Assembly (NCBI GenBank): GCA_031282985.1
Contig: JAITCR010000134.1
Span: 1-9,213 of the forward strand
Direction: 5' to 3'
DNA from: Nitrososphaerota archaeon
Lineage (GTDB): Archaea > Thermoproteota > Bathyarchaeia > Bathyarchaeales > Bathycorpusculaceae
DNA length: 9,213 bases
How positions within the stretch are numbered: the first letter of the stretch is position 1; every line of letters starts with the position of its first letter. This document shows, one piece after another, positions 1 to 7,006 of the stretch. Below the pieces are notes generated by a model. The model was given only the letters and a program-made list of their open reading frames with translations. It had not been told where the DNA came from and did not search any database. The position numbers and the translations under genes are program-made.

Positions 1-58
1 CTTTTTTGATACTTTCGCTACCACAGTATGGGCATTTTACCAGAGTTTTTGTGACCAT
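1..58 (-). CDS. IS1-family (InsA-like) transposase, 5' end only
   Basis: Only the first 19 codons are inside the window; the gene continues past the left edge. It starts at an ATG (58-56) and reads MVTKTLVKCPYCGSESIKK. The C-P-Y-C pair at residues 9-12, followed by G-S-x-x-I-K-K, is the opening half of the N-terminal zinc ribbon of InsA-like DNA-binding proteins of IS1-family elements, which usually continues N-G-x-x-x-G-x-Q-R-Y. The 62-nt spacing from the proposed element end at 119 to this ATG is similar to that in E. coli IS1. Whether the gene is intact cannot be seen. Other transposases also carry such a ribbon, so the family call rests on the motif plus the element end. Confidence 0.6.
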   Translation of the reverse strand, partial: MVTKTLVKCPYCGSESIKK

Positions 59-119
59 AAGAGTTAACTCTCACAAATAATCACACAACACACCAACTAA
101 AATGCTTTATGACATCACC
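1..119 (-). mobile_element. Partial IS1-family element with a GGTGATG end
   Basis: Read on the minus strand, position 119 begins GGTGATGTCATAAAG. The first seven bases equal the start of the left inverted repeat of E. coli IS1 as I recall it. The InsA-like start codon follows about 60 nt inside. The bases just outside (120 upward) read as an unrelated transposase gene, which is what an insertion junction looks like. The other end and any target-site duplication lie outside the window. The boundary is inferred from one end only. Confidence 0.5.
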
Positions 120-183
120 TAAAAATAGGTGCTATAATTTCCCATTCTCTATCAGTTAAATCACCATCATCATACCTCAACAA
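120..183 (-). pseudogene. 5' remnant of an IS5-type (LTDxEWxxIxP) transposase
   Basis: On the minus strand a TTG at 183, preceded by GGAG (190-193) at 6-nt spacing, opens a frame of 21 intact codons: M-L-R-Y-D-D-G-D-L-T-D-R-E-W-E-I-I-A-P-I-F. The L-T-D-x-E-W-x-x-I-x-P core is the N-terminal signature of a large group of IS5-family transposases, where it normally continues L-L-P-P. Here coding sense stops after P-I-F: the next codon straddles the GGTGATG junction and the one after it is TGA (117-115). The gene is therefore cut at the point where the IS1-like element begins. Only the start is visible, and the rest may lie beyond the inserted element. No ATG exists in this frame, so TTG initiation is inferred from the ribosome binding site. 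Confidence 0.6.
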
Positions 184-306
184 TCAAAACTCCAACATAA
201 CAACAAACTACAACAGTTTTAAAATTTATTGAGGACATGTTCCAAACCCGCCAACATAGTGATGCATCAACGGGAATCCAGGTTACAAATTGAAAAAAGG
301 GTATAG
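184..306. other. Non-coding stretch between gatE and the IS remnant
   Basis: I see no gene here. The part nearest the remnant carries its ribosome binding site and, further out, presumably its promoter and element end, although no inverted-repeat partner is visible in the window. The stretch also holds a perfect 10-bp palindrome TGATGCATCA (260-269) lying between CCCG (247-250) and CGGG (271-274), of unknown meaning. The 3' end of the gatDE transcript falls here. Confidence 0.5.
293..298 (-). terminator. Oligo-T terminator after gatE
   Basis: On the minus strand a run of six T follows the gatE stop codon within about 15 nt, with no strong hairpin. This fits archaeal oligo-T termination. Confidence 0.4.
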
Positions 307-2214
307 CTAGATTTTTTGTTTTAAAATTTTGCTAACAAGCTCTGGGGTGGCTTTACCTCGAACTTCTTTCATTATTATACCCATTAATATGCCAAACATG
401 TCTTTACCGTTTTTCTCGATTATGCGTCTGTTAGCGGTGATGATGCGGTCAATAATGGGTTCCATGTCAGTTTCTGTGAGCATTTTCAGACCTAACGCGG
501 TTGTTGCGTCCTGAACGGTTTTGTCTTCATTTTTTGTGAGCCAACTAAAAACTTCTGTTATTGCTTCTTTAGCAAGTATTCCTGAACTGACAGTGGTAAA
601 TATTGCTTTTATTTGTGTTTCATTGACATTTTCAACTGCAATGCCATCACGTTTGAGTGATTTCACAGTTTCAGTGAGGAATGCTGCGACAGCGGACGCT
701 GCAACGTTTGTTTCTTTGATGATTTCTTCAAATAGCGCGGTATATTCGGAGTCGATAATTTGTTTTGACAATTTTTCATTTAATGTGTATTGTTTCATTA
801 ATCGTGCGAGCTTCTTTTCAGCTGGTTCTGGCAGATTAGCTTGAACATTTTTAACAAGTTCTTCTATGATTGCCTGAGCTGGAATATCCGTTTCTGGATA
901 CATTCTGGCTGCTCCAGGGCGTGGGCGCATGTAGCGTGTTGTGCCGTCATCTTTGGCTGTTCGAGTTTCCGCAGGTACGCCTATGAGCGTTTCTTGTGCG
1001 CGTTCTATTACTGCTTTAAGTGCGTCTTTAGTATTTTCAGCGGTGTCGGCAACAAATATGACACAGTCGTTTTCAGTGGCGTTGACGGTTTTGCGTACTG
1101 TTGTAACTTCTTCTGGGGTTATACCGTAATTGGGCATTTCGTCGGTGTGGAATATTCCTCCAACTCTACCCCAGAATTTAGCGTGGTCAGAGAGTTCTGA
1201 GCCAACACGGAAGTTGGGTATTAACTCTTTGCTTAAGAGTCCTGCGAATCCTGCAAGTTTAACTGCGAAGACTTTATGGTTTTTATCAACTGCTTTTCGG
1301 ATAACTTTTGATTTAGACTCTTTGAATATGTCTGTAACATCAACGAATTCTGGTTTTAAAGACTCTTTGGTTATTCCTCGTTTGTGTAATTCTTCTTTTA
1401 CACTAAGCAAACCAAGTTGGCGTTGTACTTCATATTCAATTACAGTTGAGATAAGCTCCAGTTCTTGCACGCCTTTAATTTCAACTAATGCACCATTTGG
1501 AATTGACACATTAAGGTCTTGACGAATAACACCAAGACCGCGCATAACTTTGCCTGTGTCACGTAAAATTCTGCCAATTGCCAAGGCAACTTGTTGTGCT
1601 TCAAGTGGTGAGTAAATTACTGGTGCTGTGGTAACTTCAATTAGTGGAATTCCAAGACGGTCCACTCGGTAACGAATAGTTTTGCCCTCATCTTCAGTGC
1701 ATATTTTACGTGCAGCATCTTCTTCAAGACTTGCTGCTTGCAGGGGAATAATTTTTTCCCCAACTTTTATCCAGCCGTCTAAGGCAACGATGCATGTGCG
1801 TTGAAAACCCGTGGTATTTGAGCCATCGATGACTGTTTTGCGCATAACATGTACTTCGTCAACAGGTTGCATATTCATCATAAGTGATGCAGTAAGAACA
1901 ACTTTTAATGCGTCTATATTTAGTGAATGGGGTGGTTCTTCGTCCATTTCAACAAGACATGCACTTTTGTTGTTTGCTTCATAAATGATTTTAACCCCTT
2001 TTTGAAACTCGAAAAACGCTACTGGATCAACTTGCCCAAGTTCGCTTTGCGTGGGACGGAGCCGTCGTAAAAAAGTTGTTTCTGGGTCATCCTTAAATAA
2101 TTCAGGATGACAACTGCAGAACAGTTTTGAACCCACGTTAAGTTGCTGATGAATTTCTAAGCCAACTTTTAAACCAATTTTAGCATAATCAACATTAGCA
2201 GTATTATTTGTCAT
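307..2214 (-). CDS. gatE: Glu-tRNA(Gln) amidotransferase subunit E
   Basis: GatE is the tRNA-binding and kinase/transamidase subunit of archaeal GatDE. The enzyme phosphorylates Glu mischarged on tRNA(Gln) and amidates it to Gln in the cytoplasm. With the start at 2214 the protein has 635 residues, near the family norm. Visible features are V-G-L-E-I-H-Q-Q-L near residue 20, the zinc-site pair C33/C35 (F-C-S-C), the R-L-G-I-P-L-I-E-V block and R-Q-D-L-N-V-S-I with V-E-I-K-G-V-Q-E-L (about 185-255). The GatE-specific AspRS-like insertion follows (about 295-405), then R-P-R-P-G-A-A-R-M-Y-P-E-T-D near 430-444, and a helical YqeY-like tail. The ATG at 2214 is preferred over longer in-frame starts because it lies 2 nt beyond the last base of the gatD stop codon and has GGAG (2224-2227) 9 nt upstream, inside gatD. 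This implies translational coupling. No key motif is missing. Confidence 0.95.
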   Translation of the reverse strand: MTNNTANVDYAKIGLKVGLEIHQQLNVGSKLFCSCHPELFKDDPETTFLRRLRPTQSELGQVDPVAFFEFQKGVKIIYEANNKSACLVEMDEEPPHSLNIDALKVVLTASLMMNMQPVDEVHVMRKTVIDGSNTTGFQRTCIVALDGWIKVGEKIIPLQAASLEEDAARKICTEDEGKTIRYRVDRLGIPLIEVTTAPVIYSPLEAQQVALAIGRILRDTGKVMRGLGVIRQDLNVSIPNGALVEIKGVQELELISTVIEYEVQRQLGLLSVKEELHKRGITKESLKPEFVDVTDIFKESKSKVIRKAVDKNHKVFAVKLAGFAGLLSKELIPNFRVGSELSDHAKFWGRVGGIFHTDEMPNYGITPEEVTTVRKTVNATENDCVIFVADTAENTKDALKAVIERAQETLIGVPAETRTAKDDGTTRYMRPRPGAARMYPETDIPAQAIIEELVKNVQANLPEPAEKKLARLMKQYTLNEKLSKQIIDSEYTALFEEIIKETNVAASAVAAFLTETVKSLKRDGIAVENVNETQIKAIFTTVSSGILAKEAITEVFSWLTKNEDKTVQDATTALGLKMLTETDMEPIIDRIITANRRIIEKNGKDMFGILMGIIMKEVRGKATPELVSKILKQKI

Positions 2215-2215
2215 T

Positions 2216-3562
2216 TTATTGTGCTCCATAAGCAGTTTTCTCTTGAGGAAGTGTACGTGACGTAAATTCACCAGCAATATTGATTTTTAGTAACTGCTTT
2301 ACTTCTTTAATGTCACTGGTTTGTCCAAGTGTCCACATAAGCTTAACAAGTCCAGTTTCCGGAAGCACATCGTCAAGTGGAATAACACCTAAATTTAACA
2401 GGTCACGACCTGTATCGTAAACATTCATGTTAACCCGACCCCAAATACACTGAGACGCAAGAGCCACAATTACCCCTTTAGCTATAGCGTTCTTAATAGC
2501 TTCAAAACAGAACATGCTAACATGCCCTAAACCCGAACCTTCAAGTAAAATACCTCTAAAACCATGATTAACATAAAAGTCAATAACAGAAGAATCCATG
2601 CCGGGATAGAATTTGACGAGTGCAACTTTTTCACAGAAATCCGGTTTCAAAATCAACTGCTTTGAACAATCTCGACGTTGATAATCATGTGTTTGCAGGA
2701 TAATTTCTTGGTTCAAAACTTTAGCTATTGGAAAACCATTAATGGATTTGAATGTATCTCGACGACTTGTGTGACATTTACGCACTTTAACGCCTCTATG
2801 TACAGCAATGACAGAATCAGAGATTGTCTCATGCATAGCTAAACCCACTTCAGCAAAAGAGGCTTCACCTGCAGTTTTAACTGCGCCAATTAGATTAGTT
2901 GCTGCATCACTACTTGGACGGTCAGATGAACGTTGGGCTCCAACAAAGATTACTGGAATTGGCAGATTTTGTAATGCAAAACTTAACGCGGCTGCAGTAT
3001 ACCCCATGGTATCTGTGCCATGGGCAATTACAATGCCGTCTACTCCTTGTTTTATATAATCGGCAACTTTTTGAGCAAGTTCCGTCCAGTTTTTCGGAGT
3101 CAAGTTTTCACTGTAAAGACTGAATACAATTTCAGTATCTACACGAGCAATTTCTGAAAGTTCTGGTACAACACCATAAAGATCACTTGCTGATATAGCT
3201 GAACGAACGGCCCCTGTCCTGTAATCAACGCGACTTGCAATGGTCCCACCCGTGCTCATAAGTACTACATGAGGTAAAACAGAATTTTGTTCAGGTAAAG
3301 CTGGTGACACAAACATGGGTTTAGTGCCCACACCCACTTTTTCTATGATATCCCCTTCAGAAACAGCTATACCCACATTGTAACCGTTTTTCATTTTTAT
3401 AATGATATTTGTTGCATTTCCTAATTCAGAACGGGGAATTAGGATACCTTCATAGGTTTTACCCTTGCTGGTAATGCATATGATATCTCCAACCTGACAG
3501 TTAGCCTCTTGAAGTAAACGTAACGCAATACACTTGTAACCTGAACTTTCTAATTCACTCAT
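2216..3562 (-). CDS. gatD: Glu-tRNA(Gln) amidotransferase subunit D
   Basis: GatD is the asparaginase-like subunit that releases ammonia from Gln or Asn and passes it to GatE. From the ATG at 3562 the protein has 448 residues. It has an N-terminal beta-barrel (about 20-80, with G-D-I-I-C-I and Y-E-G-I-L-I-P-R) and then the type I/II asparaginase fold. Catalytic motifs are present: S-T-G-G-T-I-A-S with Thr107, H-G-T-D-T with Thr183 and Asp184, and a Lys near 262 in V-R-K-C-H-T-S. G-A-Q-R-S-S-D-R-P-S-S-D-A also matches GatD rather than plain asparaginase. A TTG at 3583 would add seven residues, but the likely TATA box (3602-3610) puts transcription start near 3580, which argues for the internal ATG. 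The gene lies directly upstream of gatE, as expected for a two-subunit complex. Confidence 0.94.
   Translation of the reverse strand: MSELESSGYKCIALRLLQEANCQVGDIICITSKGKTYEGILIPRSELGNATNIIIKMKNGYNVGIAVSEGDIIEKVGVGTKPMFVSPALPEQNSVLPHVVLMSTGGTIASRVDYRTGAVRSAISASDLYGVVPELSEIARVDTEIVFSLYSENLTPKNWTELAQKVADYIKQGVDGIVIAHGTDTMGYTAAALSFALQNLPIPVIFVGAQRSSDRPSSDAATNLIGAVKTAGEASFAEVGLAMHETISDSVIAVHRGVKVRKCHTSRRDTFKSINGFPIAKVLNQEIILQTHDYQRRDCSKQLILKPDFCEKVALVKFYPGMDSSVIDFYVNHGFRGILLEGSGLGHVSMFCFEAIKNAIAKGVIVALASQCIWGRVNMNVYDTGRDLLNLGVIPLDDVLPETGLVKLMWTLGQTSDIKEVKQLLKINIAGEFTSRTLPQEKTAYGAQ
2224..2227 (-). promoter_or_regulatory. gatE ribosome binding site inside gatD
   Basis: The minus strand reads GGAG 9 nt before the ATG at 2214, within the last codons of gatD. 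It decides the start against the longer in-frame options at 2229 and 2277 and suggests coupled translation of the two subunits. Confidence 0.6.
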
Positions 3563-3601
3563 GCCTAAATCTCTCTTTATCAAACAGTAAACCTGCGCGT
3601 C

Positions 3602-3610
3602 CTATATTAC
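3602..3610 (-). promoter_or_regulatory. TATA-like box for gatDE
   Basis: The minus strand reads GTAATATAG, centred about 44 nt upstream of the ATG at 3562. Typical archaeal TATA-to-start spacing predicts transcription start near 3580, leaving a leader of roughly 18 nt. This is inferred from spacing only. Confidence 0.45.
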
Positions 3611-3738
3611 AAAACGTGCAGTTCTGTGTTACCTAACGCACACAATACTAAAAACTTTTTTAAATGACGCTGACCAGAAAATCAAAAAAGTATTTGCCCT
3701 TTTTGCTTCTTATGTATGGCTTTATTGTGGCGTATCTT

Positions 3739-3746
3739 TTTTATAA
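3739..3746 (+). promoter_or_regulatory. TATA-like box for inositol-phosphate synthase
   Basis: TTTTATAA lies about 45 nt upstream of the GTG start. Usual spacing puts transcription start near 3768, just ahead of the AGGTG ribosome binding site at 3774-3778. The 224-bp divergent gap shared with gatD holds this box, the gatD box and an imperfect palindrome (3625-3642), and no gene that I can see. Confidence 0.45.
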
Positions 3747-3773
3747 GGGCTAACACAAATATGAATGTTAAAT

Positions 3774-3778
3774 AGGTG
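3774..3778 (+). promoter_or_regulatory. Ribosome binding site of ino1
   Basis: AGGTG lies 8 nt before the GTG at 3787. It supports this non-ATG start, and the resulting N-terminus aligns with the family. Confidence 0.6.
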
Positions 3779-3786
3779 CAAAAGAA

Positions 3787-4842
3787 GTGCCAAAAGTTAA
3801 AGTTGCATTAATCGGTGTTGGAAACTGTGCTTCAGCTTTCCTTCAAGGCGTAAGTTATTACAGTAAAGCTGTAAAGTCAGAAGAGTTTGTTGGTTTACGA
3901 AATTCTACATTGGCGGGTTATGTTCCAAGCGATATATCTGTTGTTGCAGCTTTTGATGTAGATGAACGTAAAGTTGGATTAGATCTCTCAGAAGCAATTT
4001 ATGCTAAACCAAACAGTGCTCCAAAAATTTCACAAGTACCAAAAACAGGTGTCACAGTAAACAAAGGGCCACTCTTTGATGGTGTTGGAGAATCAACAAA
4101 GCATATAGTTCAAGTAAGCAACAAAGCTGATGTTGACGTAGTTAAAATTCTTGAAGAAACGGGTGCGGAAATAGTTATAAACTTGCTACCAAGTGGCGCA
4201 ATTAAAGCAACTGAATACTACGCAAAACAAGCTATTACAGCGGGATGTGCATTTATCAATGCAACACCAAACTTTATCGCAAGTGATTCTTTGTGGACAA
4301 AACAATTTCAAGAAGCAAATTTGCCTCTCGTTGGGGATGATTTAGTTGATCAAATTGGTTCAACAGCGTTGCATAAAACATTACTTAAACTGCTTTCTGA
4401 TAGTGGAGTAAAAATCACTGAAACTTATCAACTTGATGTCGGAGGCGGCGCAGAATCTGTTGACACTCTTGAACGCACAAGAGAAACAAAACGTGCAATT
4501 AAAACAGAATCAGTAGCTTCAGCATTACCATACAAAACACAAATTGTCGCAGGGTCAACTGACTATGTAGATTTTCTACAGAACAAACGTGACAGCTACT
4601 TCTACATTGACGGCGTTTACTTCTGTAACACCCCATTTAAAATTGACCTTAAATTCCAAACAGTTGACGCACCAAACGCAGGCAGTGTGCTTCTAGATGT
4701 TGTGCGCGCAGTCAAAATGGCATTAACTAAAAAACAAAACGGTTCAATTGAAGCAATTTGCGCTTACGGATTTAAACGCCCTCCTAAGATGACTTCAATA
4801 GAAGCAGCTGAAGAAAACTTCAAACGCTACATAAACGCCTAA
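3787..4842 (+). CDS. ino1: Inositol-1-phosphate synthase
   Basis: This cytoplasmic NAD-dependent enzyme cyclises D-glucose 6-phosphate to L-myo-inositol 1-phosphate. In archaea the product feeds archaetidylinositol-type lipids or inositol-based solutes. The 351-residue protein opens with the Rossmann motif V-A-L-I-G-V-G-N-C-A-S (residues 6-16). It continues with family blocks also seen in mycobacterial Ino1: V-A-A-F-D-V-D-x-R-K-V-G-x-D-L-S-E-A-I, V-N-K-G-P, F-I-N-A-T-P-x-F-I-A-S-D, V-G-D-D-L-x-x-Q-I-G-S-T, Y-Q-L-D-V-G-G-G, and A-P-N-A-G-S-V-L-L-D-V-V-R-A-V-K-M-A, the last carrying a conserved Lys. The GTG start has a good ribosome binding site. The gene converges on the isomerase gene that makes its substrate, with a shared terminator. 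Length and motifs look complete. Confidence 0.93.
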   Translation: MPKVKVALIGVGNCASAFLQGVSYYSKAVKSEEFVGLRNSTLAGYVPSDISVVAAFDVDERKVGLDLSEAIYAKPNSAPKISQVPKTGVTVNKGPLFDGVGESTKHIVQVSNKADVDVVKILEETGAEIVINLLPSGAIKATEYYAKQAITAGCAFINATPNFIASDSLWTKQFQEANLPLVGDDLVDQIGSTALHKTLLKLLSDSGVKITETYQLDVGGGAESVDTLERTRETKRAIKTESVASALPYKTQIVAGSTDYVDFLQNKRDSYFYIDGVYFCNTPFKIDLKFQTVDAPNAGSVLLDVVRAVKMALTKKQNGSIEAICAYGFKRPPKMTSIEAAEENFKRYINA

Positions 4843-4844
4843 TT

Positions 4845-4860
4845 ATTTTTTTAAAAAAAT
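4845..4860. terminator. Bidirectional terminator, T7A7 palindrome
   Basis: ATTTTTTTAAAAAAAT is a perfect palindrome filling most of the 24-bp gap between two convergent stop codons. It presents an oligo-T run of seven to transcripts arriving from either side, so one short element can serve both genes. Confidence 0.65.
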
Positions 4861-4866
4861 ATTTAG

Positions 4867-5994
4867 TTATGTGTTGAAAAAGACGAGTGAGTGATTTTTT
4901 TCTATTTCGTTAATCACGTGCTCTCTTACACAGTTCTTTTTTAGGGCATCCTTTAACGTGTCAATTGTTTGAACTGGTGTAGGGTCAACCCCGCGCAGTA
5001 CAGCCAGATAATTGCTCAAAAAATCAGCTACACCAATGACCGAAAACATCTTTGCAAGACTACGCTCGCCTTTACTCCATATCTCATAAATACCTAACCC
5101 TGACGGTTTTATGAGCTCCTTTGTTATTTCAATACGACTACGTAGCTCTATAGATTCATCTTTATCTCGGATAAAAATCGCAACAAAAGTATCTTTAATG
5201 TTCCCAATTTTTTCGTACCCAACTATTTCATTATGATTCAACTCGGGCAGATTATCCCATTTTGACATCATTTTGGCATTCTCATTAACCTGCTGCTTAA
5301 GCCGTCTTGCAACACTACTGAAAACACCAAACCCATAAATCATGGGAATGCAATCTTCAATATTTACTGCTAGATTTTTCGCTAAACTGTCCTTTACTGG
5401 AGTTCCAACAGCGTTCTGCATTTCAATCTCTTTTATAATTGACAACGCTTCACCAAGTTCAACGGAAACATCTGATGTTAAACCTATTTTTTCAAGAAAA
5501 GTAAGCAAAGGTATAAACATGTAAGGTAAAGCTGCACGAGGTGGCATGCCTGATGGAACATGTAAAAATGGAATGTTTAGCCGCTCCGCAATTTCCATAA
5601 GTGTACCGCCGCTTGTTATACAGTAAATCATGCACTTTTTCTTAATGGCGTCACATAGAGAACTTAGAGTCTCTTCGGTATCCCCAGTATAACTGGTCAC
5701 AAGAACCAAGGTTTTTTCGTTAGCATAAGCAGGTAACTGATATTCCCTATTAACCTCTATAGGAACATGAATTTTGTTCTTTGCCCAGTCTTTAAGAAAC
5801 TCGCCACCTATAGCTGAACCACCCATACCAGTGATGATGATATTACTGGGTTTAACGTAGCTAGTTACTATAATGCCTGCAGCTAAATTAGCCGCTTTCT
5901 GATAATGCATATGCATGTTAAGACAATAATTTAGCATGCCTGCTTTATCTATAGTTTTTATTTTTTCGAAATCCTCTAAAGGATGTTTATCCAT
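4867..5994 (-). CDS. Bifunctional phosphoglucose/phosphomannose isomerase
   Basis: The protein is predicted to interconvert fructose 6-phosphate with glucose 6-phosphate and with mannose 6-phosphate. It has two SIS sugar-isomerase domains. G-M-G-G-S-A-I-G-G lies at about residues 56-64, S-Y-T-G-D-T-E-E-T at about 101-109, and P-x-R-A-A-L-P-Y near 151-158. E-N-A-K...E-L-N-H-N-E-I-V-G follows, with Glu238 and His254 at the 16-residue spacing of the catalytic pair in the Pyrobaculum enzyme. A C-terminal G-V-D-P-T-P-V block completes the fold. At 375 residues it is longer than the roughly 300-residue crenarchaeal enzymes. The ATG at 5994 is preferred over the GTG at 5997 because GAGGT (6002-6006) then sits at 7-nt spacing. 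The gene is divergent from the RNA methyltransferase gene. The relative activity on glucose and mannose phosphates cannot be read from sequence. Confidence 0.88.
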   Translation of the reverse strand: MDKHPLEDFEKIKTIDKAGMLNYCLNMHMHYQKAANLAAGIIVTSYVKPSNIIITGMGGSAIGGEFLKDWAKNKIHVPIEVNREYQLPAYANEKTLVLVTSYTGDTEETLSSLCDAIKKKCMIYCITSGGTLMEIAERLNIPFLHVPSGMPPRAALPYMFIPLLTFLEKIGLTSDVSVELGEALSIIKEIEMQNAVGTPVKDSLAKNLAVNIEDCIPMIYGFGVFSSVARRLKQQVNENAKMMSKWDNLPELNHNEIVGYEKIGNIKDTFVAIFIRDKDESIELRSRIEITKELIKPSGLGIYEIWSKGERSLAKMFSVIGVADFLSNYLAVLRGVDPTPVQTIDTLKDALKKNCVREHVINEIEKNHSLVFFNT

Positions 5995-6001
5995 CACTTA
6001 A

Positions 6002-6006
6002 ACCTC
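6002..6006 (-). promoter_or_regulatory. Ribosome binding site of the isomerase gene
   Basis: The minus strand reads GAGGT 7 nt before the ATG at 5994, which favours that ATG over the adjacent GTG at 5997. Confidence 0.55.
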
Positions 6007-6020
6007 AGGGATACTTCTTA

Positions 6021-6048
6021 TTTTTATATCTCCACACACCTTTTTAAG
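6021..6048. promoter_or_regulatory. Divergent promoter region, isomerase / RNA methyltransferase
   Basis: The 85-bp divergent gap holds two TATA-like stretches: TTTTTATATC (6021-6030) and TTTTTAAG (6041-6048). Each could serve either strand. The second, read on the minus strand, would start transcription near 6019 and leave room for the isomerase ribosome binding site. Read on the plus strand, either could drive the methyltransferase. The assignment is inferred from spacing. Confidence 0.4.
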
Positions 6049-6079
6049 CTGAACGTAACAAACACGTAGGAAAGAAGGT

Positions 6080-6934
6080 TTGGATAAAAGTAAACTTGCA
6101 ATAGCTATTCCAGCGTCCATAATCTCTGACACGCCACACCTGCGAGAGAAAACCTCTAAAATAGGTTTAATCGCTCGATCAGCTGCAATTTTTAGGGTAC
6201 ATGAAATAATAATCTACCCTGATAACCCCCGTACTAAACAAGCACAAGAACTAGCACTTATCGCAAAATTGTTGAGCTACATAGAAACCCCACAGTATCT
6301 AAGAAAAAACCTCTACAAAATAGAACCAGATTTACAGTACGCAGGAATCCTGCCCCCGCTACGTACACCTCATCACCCATCCAGCGGCAAAAACCGTGAC
6401 TTAAAAAACGGTGAATACAGAGAAGGCTTAATTTTAAATCAATCAAAAGAAGGCCTAATAGTTGACATTGGAGTTCAAAACACAGCGTTATTACGTGAAC
6501 GACAATTCTCTATTGGTGAACGTTTAACAGTCCAAGTTATAACAAATGGCGACCGCATTGAGGTGCAAGCGGTTAACCGTGACTATATTCCTTCTTATTG
6601 GGGCTTTCAAGTTAAAATTGAAAGCAAAACATTTGGACACATGCTACAAACTGAACAGTTCGATTTGGTAATTTCAACTGCGCGCATTGCTGATCGCTTT
6701 GTAGACGTTGCCAACAAAATTGCAGAGCGTTGGAACAGAGCTGAACGTGTATTAGTCGCCTTTGGTGCGCCTGCACGCGGATTACACGAAATTGTTAGCG
6801 ATGAAGGCTTACGTATTGAAGATGTTTCAGATTTCGTGGTTAACACTGTTCCACAACAAGGAACAGCTACTGTGCGTACAGAAGAAGCACTTTTAGCAAC
6901 ATTAGCAATATTCAACCTAAGATTCAACCTGTAA
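6080..6934 (+). CDS. SPOUT-class RNA methyltransferase (archaeal, SPOUT1/C9orf114-like)
   Basis: This is a predicted S-adenosylmethionine-dependent RNA methyltransferase of the trefoil-knot superfamily, in the family that includes eukaryotic SPOUT1/C9orf114. Its exact RNA target in archaea is not evident here; rRNA is likely. The 284-residue protein has an N-terminal half-fold with I-A-I-P-A-S-I-I-S-D-T-P-H-L-R-E-K-T and I-G-L-I-A-R-S-A-A-I-F-R-V-H-E-I-I-I-Y-P-D. An inserted OB-like domain follows (about 110-175, G-L-I-V-D-I-G-V-Q). The knot then has A-F-G-A-P-A-R-G-L-H-E-I (about 228-239) and V-N-T-V-P-Q-Q-G-T-A-T-V-R-T-E-E-A-L-L-A-T-L. The TTG start at 6080 has a purine-rich AGGAAAG (6068-6074) upstream, and the N-terminus it gives fits the family. 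The gene appears monocistronic, ending in a T6 run. Confidence 0.88.
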   Translation: MDKSKLAIAIPASIISDTPHLREKTSKIGLIARSAAIFRVHEIIIYPDNPRTKQAQELALIAKLLSYIETPQYLRKNLYKIEPDLQYAGILPPLRTPHHPSSGKNRDLKNGEYREGLILNQSKEGLIVDIGVQNTALLRERQFSIGERLTVQVITNGDRIEVQAVNRDYIPSYWGFQVKIESKTFGHMLQTEQFDLVISTARIADRFVDVANKIAERWNRAERVLVAFGAPARGLHEIVSDEGLRIEDVSDFVVNTVPQQGTATVRTEEALLATLAIFNLRFNL

Positions 6935-6952
6935 CAACCAATAAACTTTGAA

Positions 6953-6958
6953 TTTTTT
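6953..6958 (+). terminator. Oligo-T terminator after the SPOUT gene
   Basis: Six consecutive T lie 18 nt after the stop codon, in the 72-bp gap before the membrane protein gene. No strong hairpin precedes them, which fits archaeal termination. Confidence 0.4.
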
Positions 6959-7006
6959 CGTGATTTTGGGTAAACAAATAAATGCGGCATTACATTATTT
7001 TCATCT

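Noticed and set aside
116..131. CACCTA/TAGGTG inverted repeat as a terminator or operator
   Set aside because: It spans the proposed IS junction, so the symmetry is best explained as chance between two joined sequences.
841..1522. Plus-strand open frames across gatE
   Set aside because: They are antisense shadows of gatE with Cys/Phe/Ser-rich, non-family sequences.
2215..2277. Longer gatE start adding 21 residues
   Set aside because: The extra residues overlap gatD and do not resemble GatE, and the ATG at 2214 has GGAG upstream.
3563..3583. Longer gatD start at TTG 3583
   Set aside because: It would begin at or before the predicted transcription start, and the ATG at 3562 already gives a family-like N-terminus.
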